A DNA stretch of 64,000 nucleotides from Teichococcus rhizosphaerae (lineage in GTDB: Bacteria > Pseudomonadota > Alphaproteobacteria > Acetobacterales > Acetobacteraceae): the NCBI RefSeq assembly GCF_002631185.1, contig NZ_PDNU01000027.1, forward strand, positions 1 to 64,000, given 5' to 3'. Positions within the stretch are counted from its first letter, which is position 1. Each line of letters opens with the position of its first letter. This document shows, in pieces, positions 15,819 to 23,779 of this stretch. A program made the position numbers and the translations under genes. A model generated the notes under the pieces. The model made no database searches. It was not told the DNA's origin and was given only the letters and a program-made list of their open reading frames with translations.

Positions 15819-17449
15819 TCGGCGCCGCGCTGCCCGACGAGGCCACCGCGCAGGGCTGGCGCGAGGCCGGCTGGTGGGCCGGGGTCACCATCCTCGACGC
15901 GCTGGCCGAGGCGGTGCGCCGGACGCCGGGCAAGACCGCCGTGGTCGCCCCCGGCGGGGTAAGCATGACCTATGCCGAGCTCGACGCCGAGGCGGGGCGC
16001 CTCGCGGCGGGGCTGGCGGCGCTGGGGGTGGGGCCGGGCGACGTGGTGGCGCTGCAGCTGCCCAATTGCGCCGAGTTCGTCTGCCTGCACCTCGCCATCA
16101 GCCGGCTGGGCGCGGTGACCAACCCGCTGCTGCCGAACTACCGGGCGAAGGAGCTGGGCTACATCCTGCGCCATGGCGGGGCGAAGGTGGCGGTGATCCC
16201 GGCACGGCACCGCGGCTTCGACTATCCGCCGATGTATGCCGCGCTGGCGGCCGGGCTGCCGGGGCTGCGCGCGGTCGTGGTGATGGGCAGTGAGGCGCCG
16301 GGCATGGTCGGCTTCGCCGATCTGCGCGCCGGGGCGGCGGCCCCGCCGCCGGCGCGGGTGGACAGCGGCGAGATCACCGCGCTGATCTTCACCTCGGGCA
16401 CCGAATCCACGCCCAAGGGCGTGATGCACAGCCACGACACGACGATGTACGCCACCCGCACCATGGCGCGGCTGATCGGCCTCGGCGCCGATGACGTGGT
16501 CTGGATGCCCTCGCCGATCGCGCATGGCAACGGCTTCCTGTGGGGCATGCGCCAGGCGCTGACCATCGGCGGCACGCTGGCGCTGCAGGACGCCTGGGAC
16601 CCGGAGGAGGCGCTGCGCCTGATCGAGACGCATCGCTGCACCTTCACCCTCTGCGCCACGCCCTTCGCGGCGATGCTGGTCGAGCAGCCCTCGGCGGCCA
16701 GCCGCGACCTTGCCTGCTTCCGCATCTTCGCCACCGCCGGGGCGCCGATCCCGCGCCACCTCGGGCCGCTGGCGCGCGAGCGCATCGGCTGCACGCTGAT
16801 CGGCATGTGGGGCATGACCGAATGCTTCGTCGGCACCGCCTCCCCCCCCGATGACCCGGATGAGCGGCTGTGGGGAACCGATGGGCGGGCGATGCCGGGC
16901 ACCGAGGTCGCCATCTTCGACGAGGACCGCCAGCGCATCCTGCCGCCGGGCGAGGTGGGGGAACTGGCGACCCGCGGCCCGCATGTCGCGCTCGGCTACC
17001 TCAACGACCCGGAGCGGACGCTGCAGACCTTCACCCCCGGGGGCTGGCTGTTCACCGGCGACCTCGCGACCCTCGACGCGGCGGGCTACATCCGCATCGC
17101 CGGGCGGCGCAAGGACATCATCAACCGCGGCGGGCTGAAGGTCAGCGCCAGCGAGGTGGAGGAGATGCTGCTGCTGCACCCTGCCGTGCGCGAGGTGGCG
17201 GTGGTCGGCGTGCCCGATGACCGGCTCGGCGAGAAGGGCTGCGCCTTCGTGGTGCCGCGCGGCGATGCCGCGCCCGACCTCGCGGAGCTGGTGCGCCACC
17301 TGGAGGCGCGCGGTGTGGCAAAATACAAACTGCCCGAGCATATGAGGCTGGTGCCGGGACTGCCTATGACGCCGAGCGGCAAGGTGCAGAAATTCATGCT
17401 GCGCGAGAGTTTCACGCGCGAGCATGGGCAGGCGGGCGGATCGGCGTGA
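15815..17449 (+). CDS. AMP-forming acyl-CoA ligase
   Basis: A 544-residue adenylate-forming ligase (ANL superfamily) that activates a carboxylic acid to acyl-CoA through an acyl-AMP. The phosphate-binding motif T-S-G-T-E-S-T-P-K-G is at 193-202 (unusual E-S in place of the common T-G), W-G-M-T-E follows, and the C-terminal P-S-G-K places the adenylation lysine at Lys523. It resembles cyclohexanecarboxylate/fatty-acid CoA ligases, including the AliA-like gene at 33957-35681 (shared N-P-L-L/M-P-x-x-R-x-x-E-L-G region). It is coupled by ATGA to the NDP-forming ligase. The substrate is not evident. Confidence 0.92.
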   Translation: MIGAALPDEATAQGWREAGWWAGVTILDALAEAVRRTPGKTAVVAPGGVSMTYAELDAEAGRLAAGLAALGVGPGDVVALQLPNCAEFVCLHLAISRLGAVTNPLLPNYRAKELGYILRHGGAKVAVIPARHRGFDYPPMYAALAAGLPGLRAVVVMGSEAPGMVGFADLRAGAAAPPPARVDSGEITALIFTSGTESTPKGVMHSHDTTMYATRTMARLIGLGADDVVWMPSPIAHGNGFLWGMRQALTIGGTLALQDAWDPEEALRLIETHRCTFTLCATPFAAMLVEQPSAASRDLACFRIFATAGAPIPRHLGPLARERIGCTLIGMWGMTECFVGTASPPDDPDERLWGTDGRAMPGTEVAIFDEDRQRILPPGEVGELATRGPHVALGYLNDPERTLQTFTPGGWLFTGDLATLDAAGYIRIAGRRKDIINRGGLKVSASEVEEMLLLHPAVREVAVVGVPDDRLGEKGCAFVVPRGDAAPDLAELVRHLEARGVAKYKLPEHMRLVPGLPMTPSGKVQKFMLRESFTREHGQAGGSA

Positions 17450-17462
17450 TCCCCGCCGGGCG

Positions 17463-17479
17463 TCGCGCCGCGGGCGCGA
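17463..17479 (+). terminator. weak GC hairpin after acyl-CoA ligase
   Basis: A perfect 7-base-pair inverted repeat (17463-17469 with 17473-17479) and a three-base loop lies 13 bases after the ligase stop and before the LivK-like gene. There is no following T run, and short GC hairpins are frequent in this genome, so this is only a candidate. Confidence 0.3.
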
Positions 17480-17539
17480 GGCTGATGCGCGGGACCGGCG
17501 CGGAGTCACCGCAACCGGAGGAACGGACAGGGACAATCA

Positions 17540-18769
17540 ATGACCATTGACAGGCGCAGCCTTCTCAAGACCGCGGCGGCGGCCAGCACCGCGGGCGCGC
17601 TGCCGTGGCGCAGCGCGAAGGCGCAGGCGGCCAATACCGTCAAGCTCGGCCTCATCATCGACATGTCGGGCACTTATCGCGACATCACCGGGTCGACCTC
17701 GGTTGCCGCCACGCGGCTCGCCATCCAGGAATTCGCCGGCCGCGGGATCAATGTCGAGCTGGTCTTCGGCGACCATCAGAACAAGCCCGATGTCGGCGTG
17801 GCCATGGCGCGGCAGTGGCTGGACCGCGACGGCGTGGACGCGCTGATCGATGTCGGCACCTCCTCGGTGGCGCTGGCGGTCAACGAGGTCTGCCGCGAGA
17901 AGAACAAGGTCCATCTCAACAGCTCGGCGGCGACCACCGACCTCACCGGGCCGCGCTGCTCGCCCAACACCGTGCACTGGACCTACGACACCTGGATGCT
18001 CGCCAATTCCACCGGCGGGACCATGGTGCGCGCGGGCGGCGACAGCTGGTTCTTCATCACCGCCGACTACGCCTTCGGCCATACGCTGGAACAGCAGACC
18101 GGCGGCTTCGTGCGCGCCGCGGGTGGGCGCGTCCTCGGTTCGGTCCGCACGCCCTTCCCCGGCACCACGGATTTCTCCTCCTTCCTGGTGCAGGCGCAGG
18201 CCTCGCGCGCCAAGGTGATCGGGCTGGCGAACGCCGGCGCGGACACGATCAACTGCATCAAGCAGGCGGCCGAGTTCGGCATCACCCGGCGCGGCACCAA
18301 GCTCGCCTCGCTGCTGATGTTCATCTCCGATGTCCATGCGCTCAGCCTACAGGTGGCCCAGGGCCTGGTGCTGACCGAGACCTACTACTGGGATCTCAAC
18401 GACCGCACGCGCCGCTTCGCCGAGAAGGTGCGCGCGATCACCCCCACTAACCTCCCCGGCATGGGCCATACGGGCTGCTATTCCGCCGCGCTCCATTACC
18501 TCAAGGCGGCGTCCGACATGGGCGTGGCGGCGACCAAGGCGAGCGGCGCGGCGGCGGTGGCGCGGATGAAGGCGATGCCGACCGACGACGACTGCTTCGG
18601 CCCGGGCTCGATCCGCGCCGACGGGCGGAAGCTGCACCCGGCCTATCTGTTCGAGGTGAAGAAGCCCGAGGAAAGCCGCGGCCCCTGGGACTACTACAAG
18701 CTGCTGCAGACCACCGCGGCGGACCAGGCCTTCCGCCCGCTGGCCGAGGGCGGCTGCACGCTGGCCTAG
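17540..18769 (+). CDS. LivK-like ABC transporter substrate-binding protein
   Basis: A 409-residue type I periplasmic binding protein of the branched-chain amino acid/amide (HAAT) family. A Tat-type signal (D-R-R-S-L-L-K-T-A-A) is followed by the family start K-L-G-L-I-I-D-M-S-G and a receptor domain with G-T-S-S-V-A-L-A. Many family members in catabolic clusters bind aromatic or aliphatic acids rather than amino acids. It is an orphan here: no permease or ATPase gene is adjacent, and the nearest Liv permeases are at 41620-44703. AGGGACA precedes ATG 17540. A strong hairpin follows the gene. Confidence 0.9.
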   Translation: MTIDRRSLLKTAAAASTAGALPWRSAKAQAANTVKLGLIIDMSGTYRDITGSTSVAATRLAIQEFAGRGINVELVFGDHQNKPDVGVAMARQWLDRDGVDALIDVGTSSVALAVNEVCREKNKVHLNSSAATTDLTGPRCSPNTVHWTYDTWMLANSTGGTMVRAGGDSWFFITADYAFGHTLEQQTGGFVRAAGGRVLGSVRTPFPGTTDFSSFLVQAQASRAKVIGLANAGADTINCIKQAAEFGITRRGTKLASLLMFISDVHALSLQVAQGLVLTETYYWDLNDRTRRFAEKVRAITPTNLPGMGHTGCYSAALHYLKAASDMGVAATKASGAAAVARMKAMPTDDDCFGPGSIRADGRKLHPAYLFEVKKPEESRGPWDYYKLLQTTAADQAFRPLAEGGCTLA

Positions 18770-18789
18770 CCCGCCGGCCGAGGAATCGC

Positions 18790-18823
18790 GGCGCGGCGGC
18801 CGGCTGCCCCCGGCCGCCGCGCC
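18790..18823 (+). terminator. hairpin terminator candidate after LivK-like gene
   Basis: A perfect 14-base-pair GC stem (18790-18803 with 18810-18823) and six-base loop begins 20 bases after the receptor gene stop and precedes the monooxygenase start by 70 bases. It lacks a T run. Its position between two same-strand genes with different apparent roles supports termination. Confidence 0.5.
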
Positions 18824-18892
18824 CGAAGCCCCCGGCGCGGCTGCACGCGCCGGAGGCATCCGCTGAGAACAAAACGGAAGGGAGTGACTGCC

Positions 18893-20536
18893 ATGAATTA
18901 CATCGCGCCCGGTTCAGGCGCCGGAGCACCGGCCCATGGCGGCGACTTCGACGCCATTGTCATCGGCGCCGGCTTCTCCGGCCTGTATCTGCTGCACCGC
19001 CTGCGCGACCAGCTCGGGCTGTCGGTGCGCGTGCTGGAAGCCGCCGACGGCGTCGGCGGCACCTGGCATTGGAACCGCTACCCCGGCGCGCGCTGCGATT
19101 CCGAGAGCCATTCCTACTGCTACTACTTCTCGAAGGAACTGCTCGAGGAATGGGAGTGGTCGGAACGCTACCCCACCCAGCCCGAGATCCTGCGCTACCT
19201 CAACCACGTCGCCGACCGCTTCGACCTGCGGCGCGACATCGCGCTCAACACCCGCGTCAGCGCGGCCCGCTTCGACGAGGCGGCGAACCTCTGGCATGTG
19301 ACGACCGCCGAGGGCCGGACGCTCAGCGCGCCCTTCCTCATCACCGCGGTCGGCTGCCTGTCGGCCGCCAATGTGCCGAAGATCCCGGGCCTCGAGGATT
19401 TCGCCGGCCAATGGTACCACACCGGCGAATGGCCGCATGAAGGCGTGGACTTCACCGGCAAGCGCGTGGGCCAGATCGGCACCGGTTCGACCGGCATCCA
19501 GGCGGTGCCCGTGATCGCCGAGACCGCCGGGCATCTGTGGGTGTTCCAGCGCACCGCCAATTACAGCGTGCCCGCCCACAACGCCCCGTTGTCACCCGAG
19601 ACCAAGCGCTGGATCCGCGAGCACCGCGAGGATATCCGGCAGGTGATGACCACCAACACCAACGGTCATCCCTTCCACATCGAGGACCGCTCCGCGCTTG
19701 AGGTGAGCGAGGAGGAGCGCCAGCGCCTGTATGAGCAGGCCTGGGCCAAGGGCGGGCTACAGTTCCGCGCCACCTTCCGCGACCTGCTGGCGGACAAGGC
19801 GGCGAACGACACCGCCTCGGAGTTCCTGCGCGCCAAGATCCGCTCGATCGTGAAGGACCCGAGGACGGCGGCCATCCTGTCGAACATCGACCATCCCTAT
19901 GCGACCAAGCGCCCGCCGATCGACAGCGGCTATTTCGAGGCCTTCAACCGCGACAACGTCACCCTGGTCGATCTGCGCGCCGCGCCGATCGAACGCATCA
20001 CGCCGCGCGGCATCAAGACGAAGGATGCGGAATATCCGCTCGACATCATCGTCTTCGCCACCGGCTTCGACGCGCTGACCGGGCCGCTGCTGCGGATCGA
20101 CATCCGCGGCAGCGGCGGCCGGTCCCTGCGCGATGCGTGGGAAGCGGGGCCGGTCAACTATCTCGGCCTGCAGGTGCCGGGCTTCCCCAACATGTTCACC
20201 ATGACCGGGCCGGGCAGCCCCTCGGTGCTGTGCAACATGCCGGTGGCGATCGAGCAGCACGCCAACTGGATCGCCGACTGCATCGCGGGAATGCGCGCGA
20301 AGGGGCTGAGGCGGATCGAGGCGCAGCCCGAAGCCGCGCAGGCCTGGGTGCGCGAGGTGAACGCCGCGGCCGAGGCGACGCTGCTCCCCGAGGCCGGCAG
20401 TTCCTGGTATCTCGGCGCCAACGTGCCGGGCAAGCCGCGCGTCTTCATGCCCTATGCGGGCGGCATGGCCCATTACCGCGCGATCTGCGACGAGGTCGCG
20501 CGCAAGGACTACGAGGGCTTCGCCCTCTCTGCCTGA
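18893..20536 (+). CDS. flavin monooxygenase, Baeyer-Villiger type
   Basis: A 547-residue class B flavoprotein monooxygenase. The FAD motif G-A-G-F-S-G is at 25-30 and the NADPH-side motif G-T-G-S-T-G at 196-201. Between them lies the Baeyer-Villiger signature F-A-G-Q-W-Y-H-T-G-E-W-P (170-181). Enzymes of this group insert oxygen into cyclic or linear ketones to give lactones or esters. ATG 18893 is preferred over GTG 18884 because GGAAGGGA lies about 9 bases before it. It ends in a convergent arrangement with the Bug gene at 20586. A second member is at 47430-49070. The ketone substrate is unknown; a terpenoid or alicyclic ketone is plausible given the adjacent atu- and ali-like modules. Confidence 0.9.
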   Translation: MNYIAPGSGAGAPAHGGDFDAIVIGAGFSGLYLLHRLRDQLGLSVRVLEAADGVGGTWHWNRYPGARCDSESHSYCYYFSKELLEEWEWSERYPTQPEILRYLNHVADRFDLRRDIALNTRVSAARFDEAANLWHVTTAEGRTLSAPFLITAVGCLSAANVPKIPGLEDFAGQWYHTGEWPHEGVDFTGKRVGQIGTGSTGIQAVPVIAETAGHLWVFQRTANYSVPAHNAPLSPETKRWIREHREDIRQVMTTNTNGHPFHIEDRSALEVSEEERQRLYEQAWAKGGLQFRATFRDLLADKAANDTASEFLRAKIRSIVKDPRTAAILSNIDHPYATKRPPIDSGYFEAFNRDNVTLVDLRAAPIERITPRGIKTKDAEYPLDIIVFATGFDALTGPLLRIDIRGSGGRSLRDAWEAGPVNYLGLQVPGFPNMFTMTGPGSPSVLCNMPVAIEQHANWIADCIAGMRAKGLRRIEAQPEAAQAWVREVNAAAEATLLPEAGSSWYLGANVPGKPRVFMPYAGGMAHYRAICDEVARKDYEGFALSA

Positions 20537-20544
20537 CGGCAGGC

Positions 20545-20575
20545 CGGGCGGCGGGCGGAACGCGCCCGCCGCCCG
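20545..20575. terminator. bidirectional hairpin between convergent genes
   Basis: A perfect 13-base-pair stem (20545-20557 with 20563-20575) with a five-base loop occupies the 49-base gap between the stops of the plus-strand monooxygenase and the minus-strand Bug gene. The location between convergent genes and the stem strength argue for a shared transcription terminator, although there is no T run on either side. Confidence 0.55.
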
Positions 20576-20585
20576 CGCCCCCGCT

Positions 20586-21572
20586 TCAGGTCGGCTCCAT
20601 TCCGGCCTTGGCCATCAGTTCGCGGTTCGTTGCCAGTTCGCGGCGGATCCGCTCGACCAGCGGCGCCTCGCCGATCTCGGGCGGTGCCATGCCCTGGGTG
20701 GCCATGAAGGCCCGCACCGCCGGATCGGCGAAATGCTCCGCCAGGGCGCCGCGGATGCGCTCGATGATCGGCGCGGGGGTGCGCGGCGGGGCCTCCACCG
20801 AATACCAGGTGGTCGAGATGAAGCCGGGAAAGCCCTTCTCGATGAAGGTCGGCACATTGGGCAATTGCTCGGTCCGCGCGGCTGTGGGCACCGCCAGGGG
20901 GCGCAGCCGCCCGGCCTCGATATGCCCCTTGCAGGCACCGAGCAGGGCGAACATGCAGTCGGTGCGCCCGGCGATGGTGTCGGTCATCGCCGGCGGCGAA
21001 CCTGCATAGGGGACGTGCAGCATCTCGATGCCGGCGCGATTGCAGAGGTCGAGCATCGCCATGTGCGCGGTGGTGCCGACGCCCCAGGTGGCATAGGAGA
21101 TCGACTGGGGCCGCGCGCGCGCCGCCGCCAGCAATTCCTCAAGGCTGTTCCAGCGCGGATTGGCGACCAGCAGATAGAGGCTGTCGCAGACCTGGGTGAT
21201 GTGCGTGAAGTCGGTGATCGGGTCGTAGCCCGGGTTGCGCAGCGCCAGCGGCGTCAGCGTGAAGGTCGAGATGGTGCCGAGCAGCAGCGTCAGCCCGTCC
21301 GGCCGCGCGCGCGCGACGTAGCGCGCCCCGATCGAGGTCGAGGCGCCGGGCTTGTGGTCCATGATGAAACTGCCGCCCAGGCGCGCTTGCAGCCCGTCGG
21401 TCACGATGCGCCCGATCACGTCGGAGGCGCCGCCCGGCGCATAGGTCACCACCAGCGCGACCGACTGCCCGGCCGGATAGGGCGCCTGCGCCTGGGCAGC
21501 CGGGGCGGCAAGGCTTGCCGCGGCTGCCCCCAGCGCGCCGCGGCGCGTGATGTTCATCTGTCTCATGGTCAT
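20586..21572 (-). CDS. Bug/TctC-family receptor, tandem copy 1
   Basis: A 328-residue periplasmic receptor. A Tat-like signal (N-I-T-R-R-G-A-L-G-A) ends near A-Q-A-Q. Loops are Y-A-P-G-G-A-S-D, M-D-H-K-P-G-A-S-T-S and P-D-G-L-T. ATG 21572 is preceded by GGAAGGG at five bases; internal ATG 21566 is also possible. It closely matches the next gene (21634-22614) over the whole mature protein, with shared stretches such as N-P-G-Y-D-P-I-x-D-F-T-H-I-T-Q and A-G-S-P-P-A-M. The pair is a tandem duplication that has diverged. It lies last in the long minus-strand run that begins with the atu-like genes. Confidence 0.92.
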   Translation of the reverse strand: MTMRQMNITRRGALGAAAASLAAPAAQAQAPYPAGQSVALVVTYAPGGASDVIGRIVTDGLQARLGGSFIMDHKPGASTSIGARYVARARPDGLTLLLGTISTFTLTPLALRNPGYDPITDFTHITQVCDSLYLLVANPRWNSLEELLAAARARPQSISYATWGVGTTAHMAMLDLCNRAGIEMLHVPYAGSPPAMTDTIAGRTDCMFALLGACKGHIEAGRLRPLAVPTAARTEQLPNVPTFIEKGFPGFISTTWYSVEAPPRTPAPIIERIRGALAEHFADPAVRAFMATQGMAPPEIGEAPLVERIRRELATNRELMAKAGMEPT

Positions 21573-21633
21573 CCTCTCCCTTCCTCAGGCGGTCGCTCGG
21601 GGCCCCGGCGGCCCGCTCAGCGGTGCCCGCGGC

Positions 21634-22614
21634 TCATGATGGCTCGACACCCGAGCGGGCCATCAGCTCCCGGTGCAGGGCCAGTTCGCGCCGGATGCGG
21701 GCCAGCAGCGGCCCCTCGCCGATCTCGGGCGGCAGCATCCCCTGGGTCGCCATGAAGGCCTGCACCGCGGGATCGGCGAAGTGCTCGGCGAGCGCGTCGC
21801 GGATCCGCGCCGCGATCGGCGCCGGCATGCCCGGCGGCCCCTGCACCGAATACCAGACCGTCGAGACGAAATCCGGAAAGCCCTTCTCGATGAAGGTCGG
21901 CACGTCCGGCAGTTGGGGCGGCCGCGTCGCGGTCGGCACGGCGAGGCCGCGCAGCCGCCCGGCCTCCATATGCCCCTTGCAGGCGGCCAGCAGCGCCGGC
22001 AGGCAATCGGTGCGCCCGGCGATGGTGTCGATCATCGCCGGCGGCGAGCCAGCATAGGGGACGTGCAGCATCCGCACGCCCGCCCGCCGGCACAGATCCT
22101 CCATCCACAGATGCGAGGTGGTGCCGATCCCCCAGGTCGCGTAGGAAATCGATTCCGGCCGCGCCCGCGCCGCGTCGAGCAGCGCCTCGAGGCTGGGCCA
22201 GCGCGGATTGGCCGCCAGCAGGAACAGGCTGTCGCAGGCCTGGGTGATGTGGGTGAAGTCGTTGATCGGGTCATAGCCCGGGTTCCGCATGGTCAGCGGC
22301 GTCAGCGCGAAGGTCGAGACGCTGCCGAGGAACAGCGTGCTGCCGTCCGGCCGGGCGCGCGCGACATGGCGCGCCGCGATCGAGGTCGAGCCGCCGGTCC
22401 GGTGCTCGAGAAAGAAGGTGCCGCCGAGCCGTTCCTGCAACCCCTGGGTGACGATCCGCCCGATCACGTCCGAGGCGCCGCCCGGCGCCAGCGCCACCAC
22501 CAGGGCCACGGACTGGCCGGCTGGATAGGGCGCCTGCGCGCGCACCGACGGGGCGGCGAGGCTTGCGCCGGCGGCGAGAACCGCGCGGCGGCGGGTGATG
22601 GTCCCATAGGCCAT
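21634..22614 (-). CDS. Bug/TctC-family receptor, tandem copy 2
   Basis: A 326-residue paralogue of the gene at 20586-21572. The signal is Tat-like (T-I-T-R-R-R-A-V-L-A-A-G). Loops are L-A-P-G-G-A-S-D, L-E-H-R-T-G-G-S-T-S and P-D-G-S-T. The identity is high in the core, but the second loop (M-D-H-K-P in copy 1, L-E-H-R-T here) and parts of the N-terminal half differ, which could mean different ligands. It is separated from copy 1 by 61 bases and from the third Bug gene by 55, all on the minus strand. Confidence 0.92.
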   Translation of the reverse strand: MAYGTITRRRAVLAAGASLAAPSVRAQAPYPAGQSVALVVALAPGGASDVIGRIVTQGLQERLGGTFFLEHRTGGSTSIAARHVARARPDGSTLFLGSVSTFALTPLTMRNPGYDPINDFTHITQACDSLFLLAANPRWPSLEALLDAARARPESISYATWGIGTTSHLWMEDLCRRAGVRMLHVPYAGSPPAMIDTIAGRTDCLPALLAACKGHMEAGRLRGLAVPTATRPPQLPDVPTFIEKGFPDFVSTVWYSVQGPPGMPAPIAARIRDALAEHFADPAVQAFMATQGMLPPEIGEGPLLARIRRELALHRELMARSGVEPS

Positions 22615-22669
22615 CTACGCTTCCTCCCTTGCTTGCGGCGCGACAGCGCCGAACCCCTTGATTCCGGCC

Positions 22670-23656
22670 TCAGCCCTGGCGGGCGGCGATGCGGGCGAGG
22701 ATCGGCCGCCAGCGTTCCGCCTCGACCTGCATGAACGCGCTGAATTCAGCCGGCGTGCTGCCGGCGAGGAATTGCGCCTCCTCGGTCAGGCGCCGCTCGA
22801 TCCTCTGGTCGCGCAGCGCCTCCACCGTGGCGCCGTGCAGGCGGTCGATCACCGGCTGCGGCGTGCGCGCCGGCGCCACCAGGCCGAACCAGCTCTGCGC
22901 CACCAGGCCCGGCGTCACCTCGCCGAAGGTCGGGATCTCCGGCGTCGTGGGCACGCGCCGCTCGCTGGTCCAGCCGAGCAGCCGCCCCTGCCGGTTGCGA
23001 TAGACCGGCAGCGCGGTGCTGCCGGCGACCACCATCAGGTCGAGGTTGCGCGCGAGGAAGTCGTTGAGCTGCCCGGCATCGCCGCGATAGGTCACGTCCT
23101 GCATCTGCAGGCCGAGCCGTTCGAGCACCATCAGCATCGCCATGTTGGTCAGCGTGGTCGGGCCGTTGGTGCCGTAGGTGATCTGCCCCGGCCGCGCCCG
23201 CGCCGCCGCCACCATGGCGGCGATGTCGGCCGGCCCGTCATTCTGGGCGATGATCGCGAAGGGAAAGGTCGAGACCAGCGAGATCGGCGCGAAATCCGCC
23301 ACCGCATAGGGCAGGTTCGGCACGATCACGGGATTGATGGTCAGCGTGGTGCCGGCACCCATCAGCAGCGTCTGGCCGTCCGGCCTGGCGCGGGCGACCG
23401 ATTCGGCGCCGATCACGGTATTGCCGCCGGGACGGTTCTCGACCAGCACGGTCTGGCCGAGCAGCTGGCCCATGCGCTCGGCCAGCAGCCGCGTGACGAC
23501 ATCGGTGCTGCCGCCGGCGGCGAAGGGCACGACGATGGTGACCGGCCGCTGCGCGCCGCCCTGCTGGGCCAGCGCCGGGCGGCCCAGGCTCGGGCCTGCC
23601 GCCAGCGCGCCGATGCCGGCGGCAAGACTGCGGCGCGTAAAGGACAACAAACCCAT
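22670..23656 (-). CDS. Bug/TctC-family tripartite tricarboxylate receptor protein
   Basis: A 328-residue periplasmic receptor with twin arginines (S-F-T-R-R-S-L-A-A-G) and probable cleavage after A-L-A-Q. Loops are F-A-A-G-G-S-T-D, V-E-N-R-P-G-G-N-T-V and P-D-G-Q-T. ATG 23656 is chosen because GGAGGAAG lies a few bases upstream; reading further to 23743 adds a charged, non-signal extension. It begins 123 bases after the biotin-carboxylase gene on the same strand, so it may be the acid receptor of the atu-like operon. Confidence 0.9.
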   Translation of the reverse strand: MGLLSFTRRSLAAGIGALAAGPSLGRPALAQQGGAQRPVTIVVPFAAGGSTDVVTRLLAERMGQLLGQTVLVENRPGGNTVIGAESVARARPDGQTLLMGAGTTLTINPVIVPNLPYAVADFAPISLVSTFPFAIIAQNDGPADIAAMVAAARARPGQITYGTNGPTTLTNMAMLMVLERLGLQMQDVTYRGDAGQLNDFLARNLDLMVVAGSTALPVYRNRQGRLLGWTSERRVPTTPEIPTFGEVTPGLVAQSWFGLVAPARTPQPVIDRLHGATVEALRDQRIERRLTEEAQFLAGSTPAEFSAFMQVEAERWRPILARIAARQG

Positions 23657-23779
23657 CTGCTTCCTCCCCATTTTTCCTTGTTCTTCTTTTCCCCGGCTGC
23701 GGGTCCGGCCGTACCGCCATCGCCCCGCCCCGTGGCGCATCATCGCGCTTCCGGCCGGCGACGGCCAGCGCGCAGCAAG

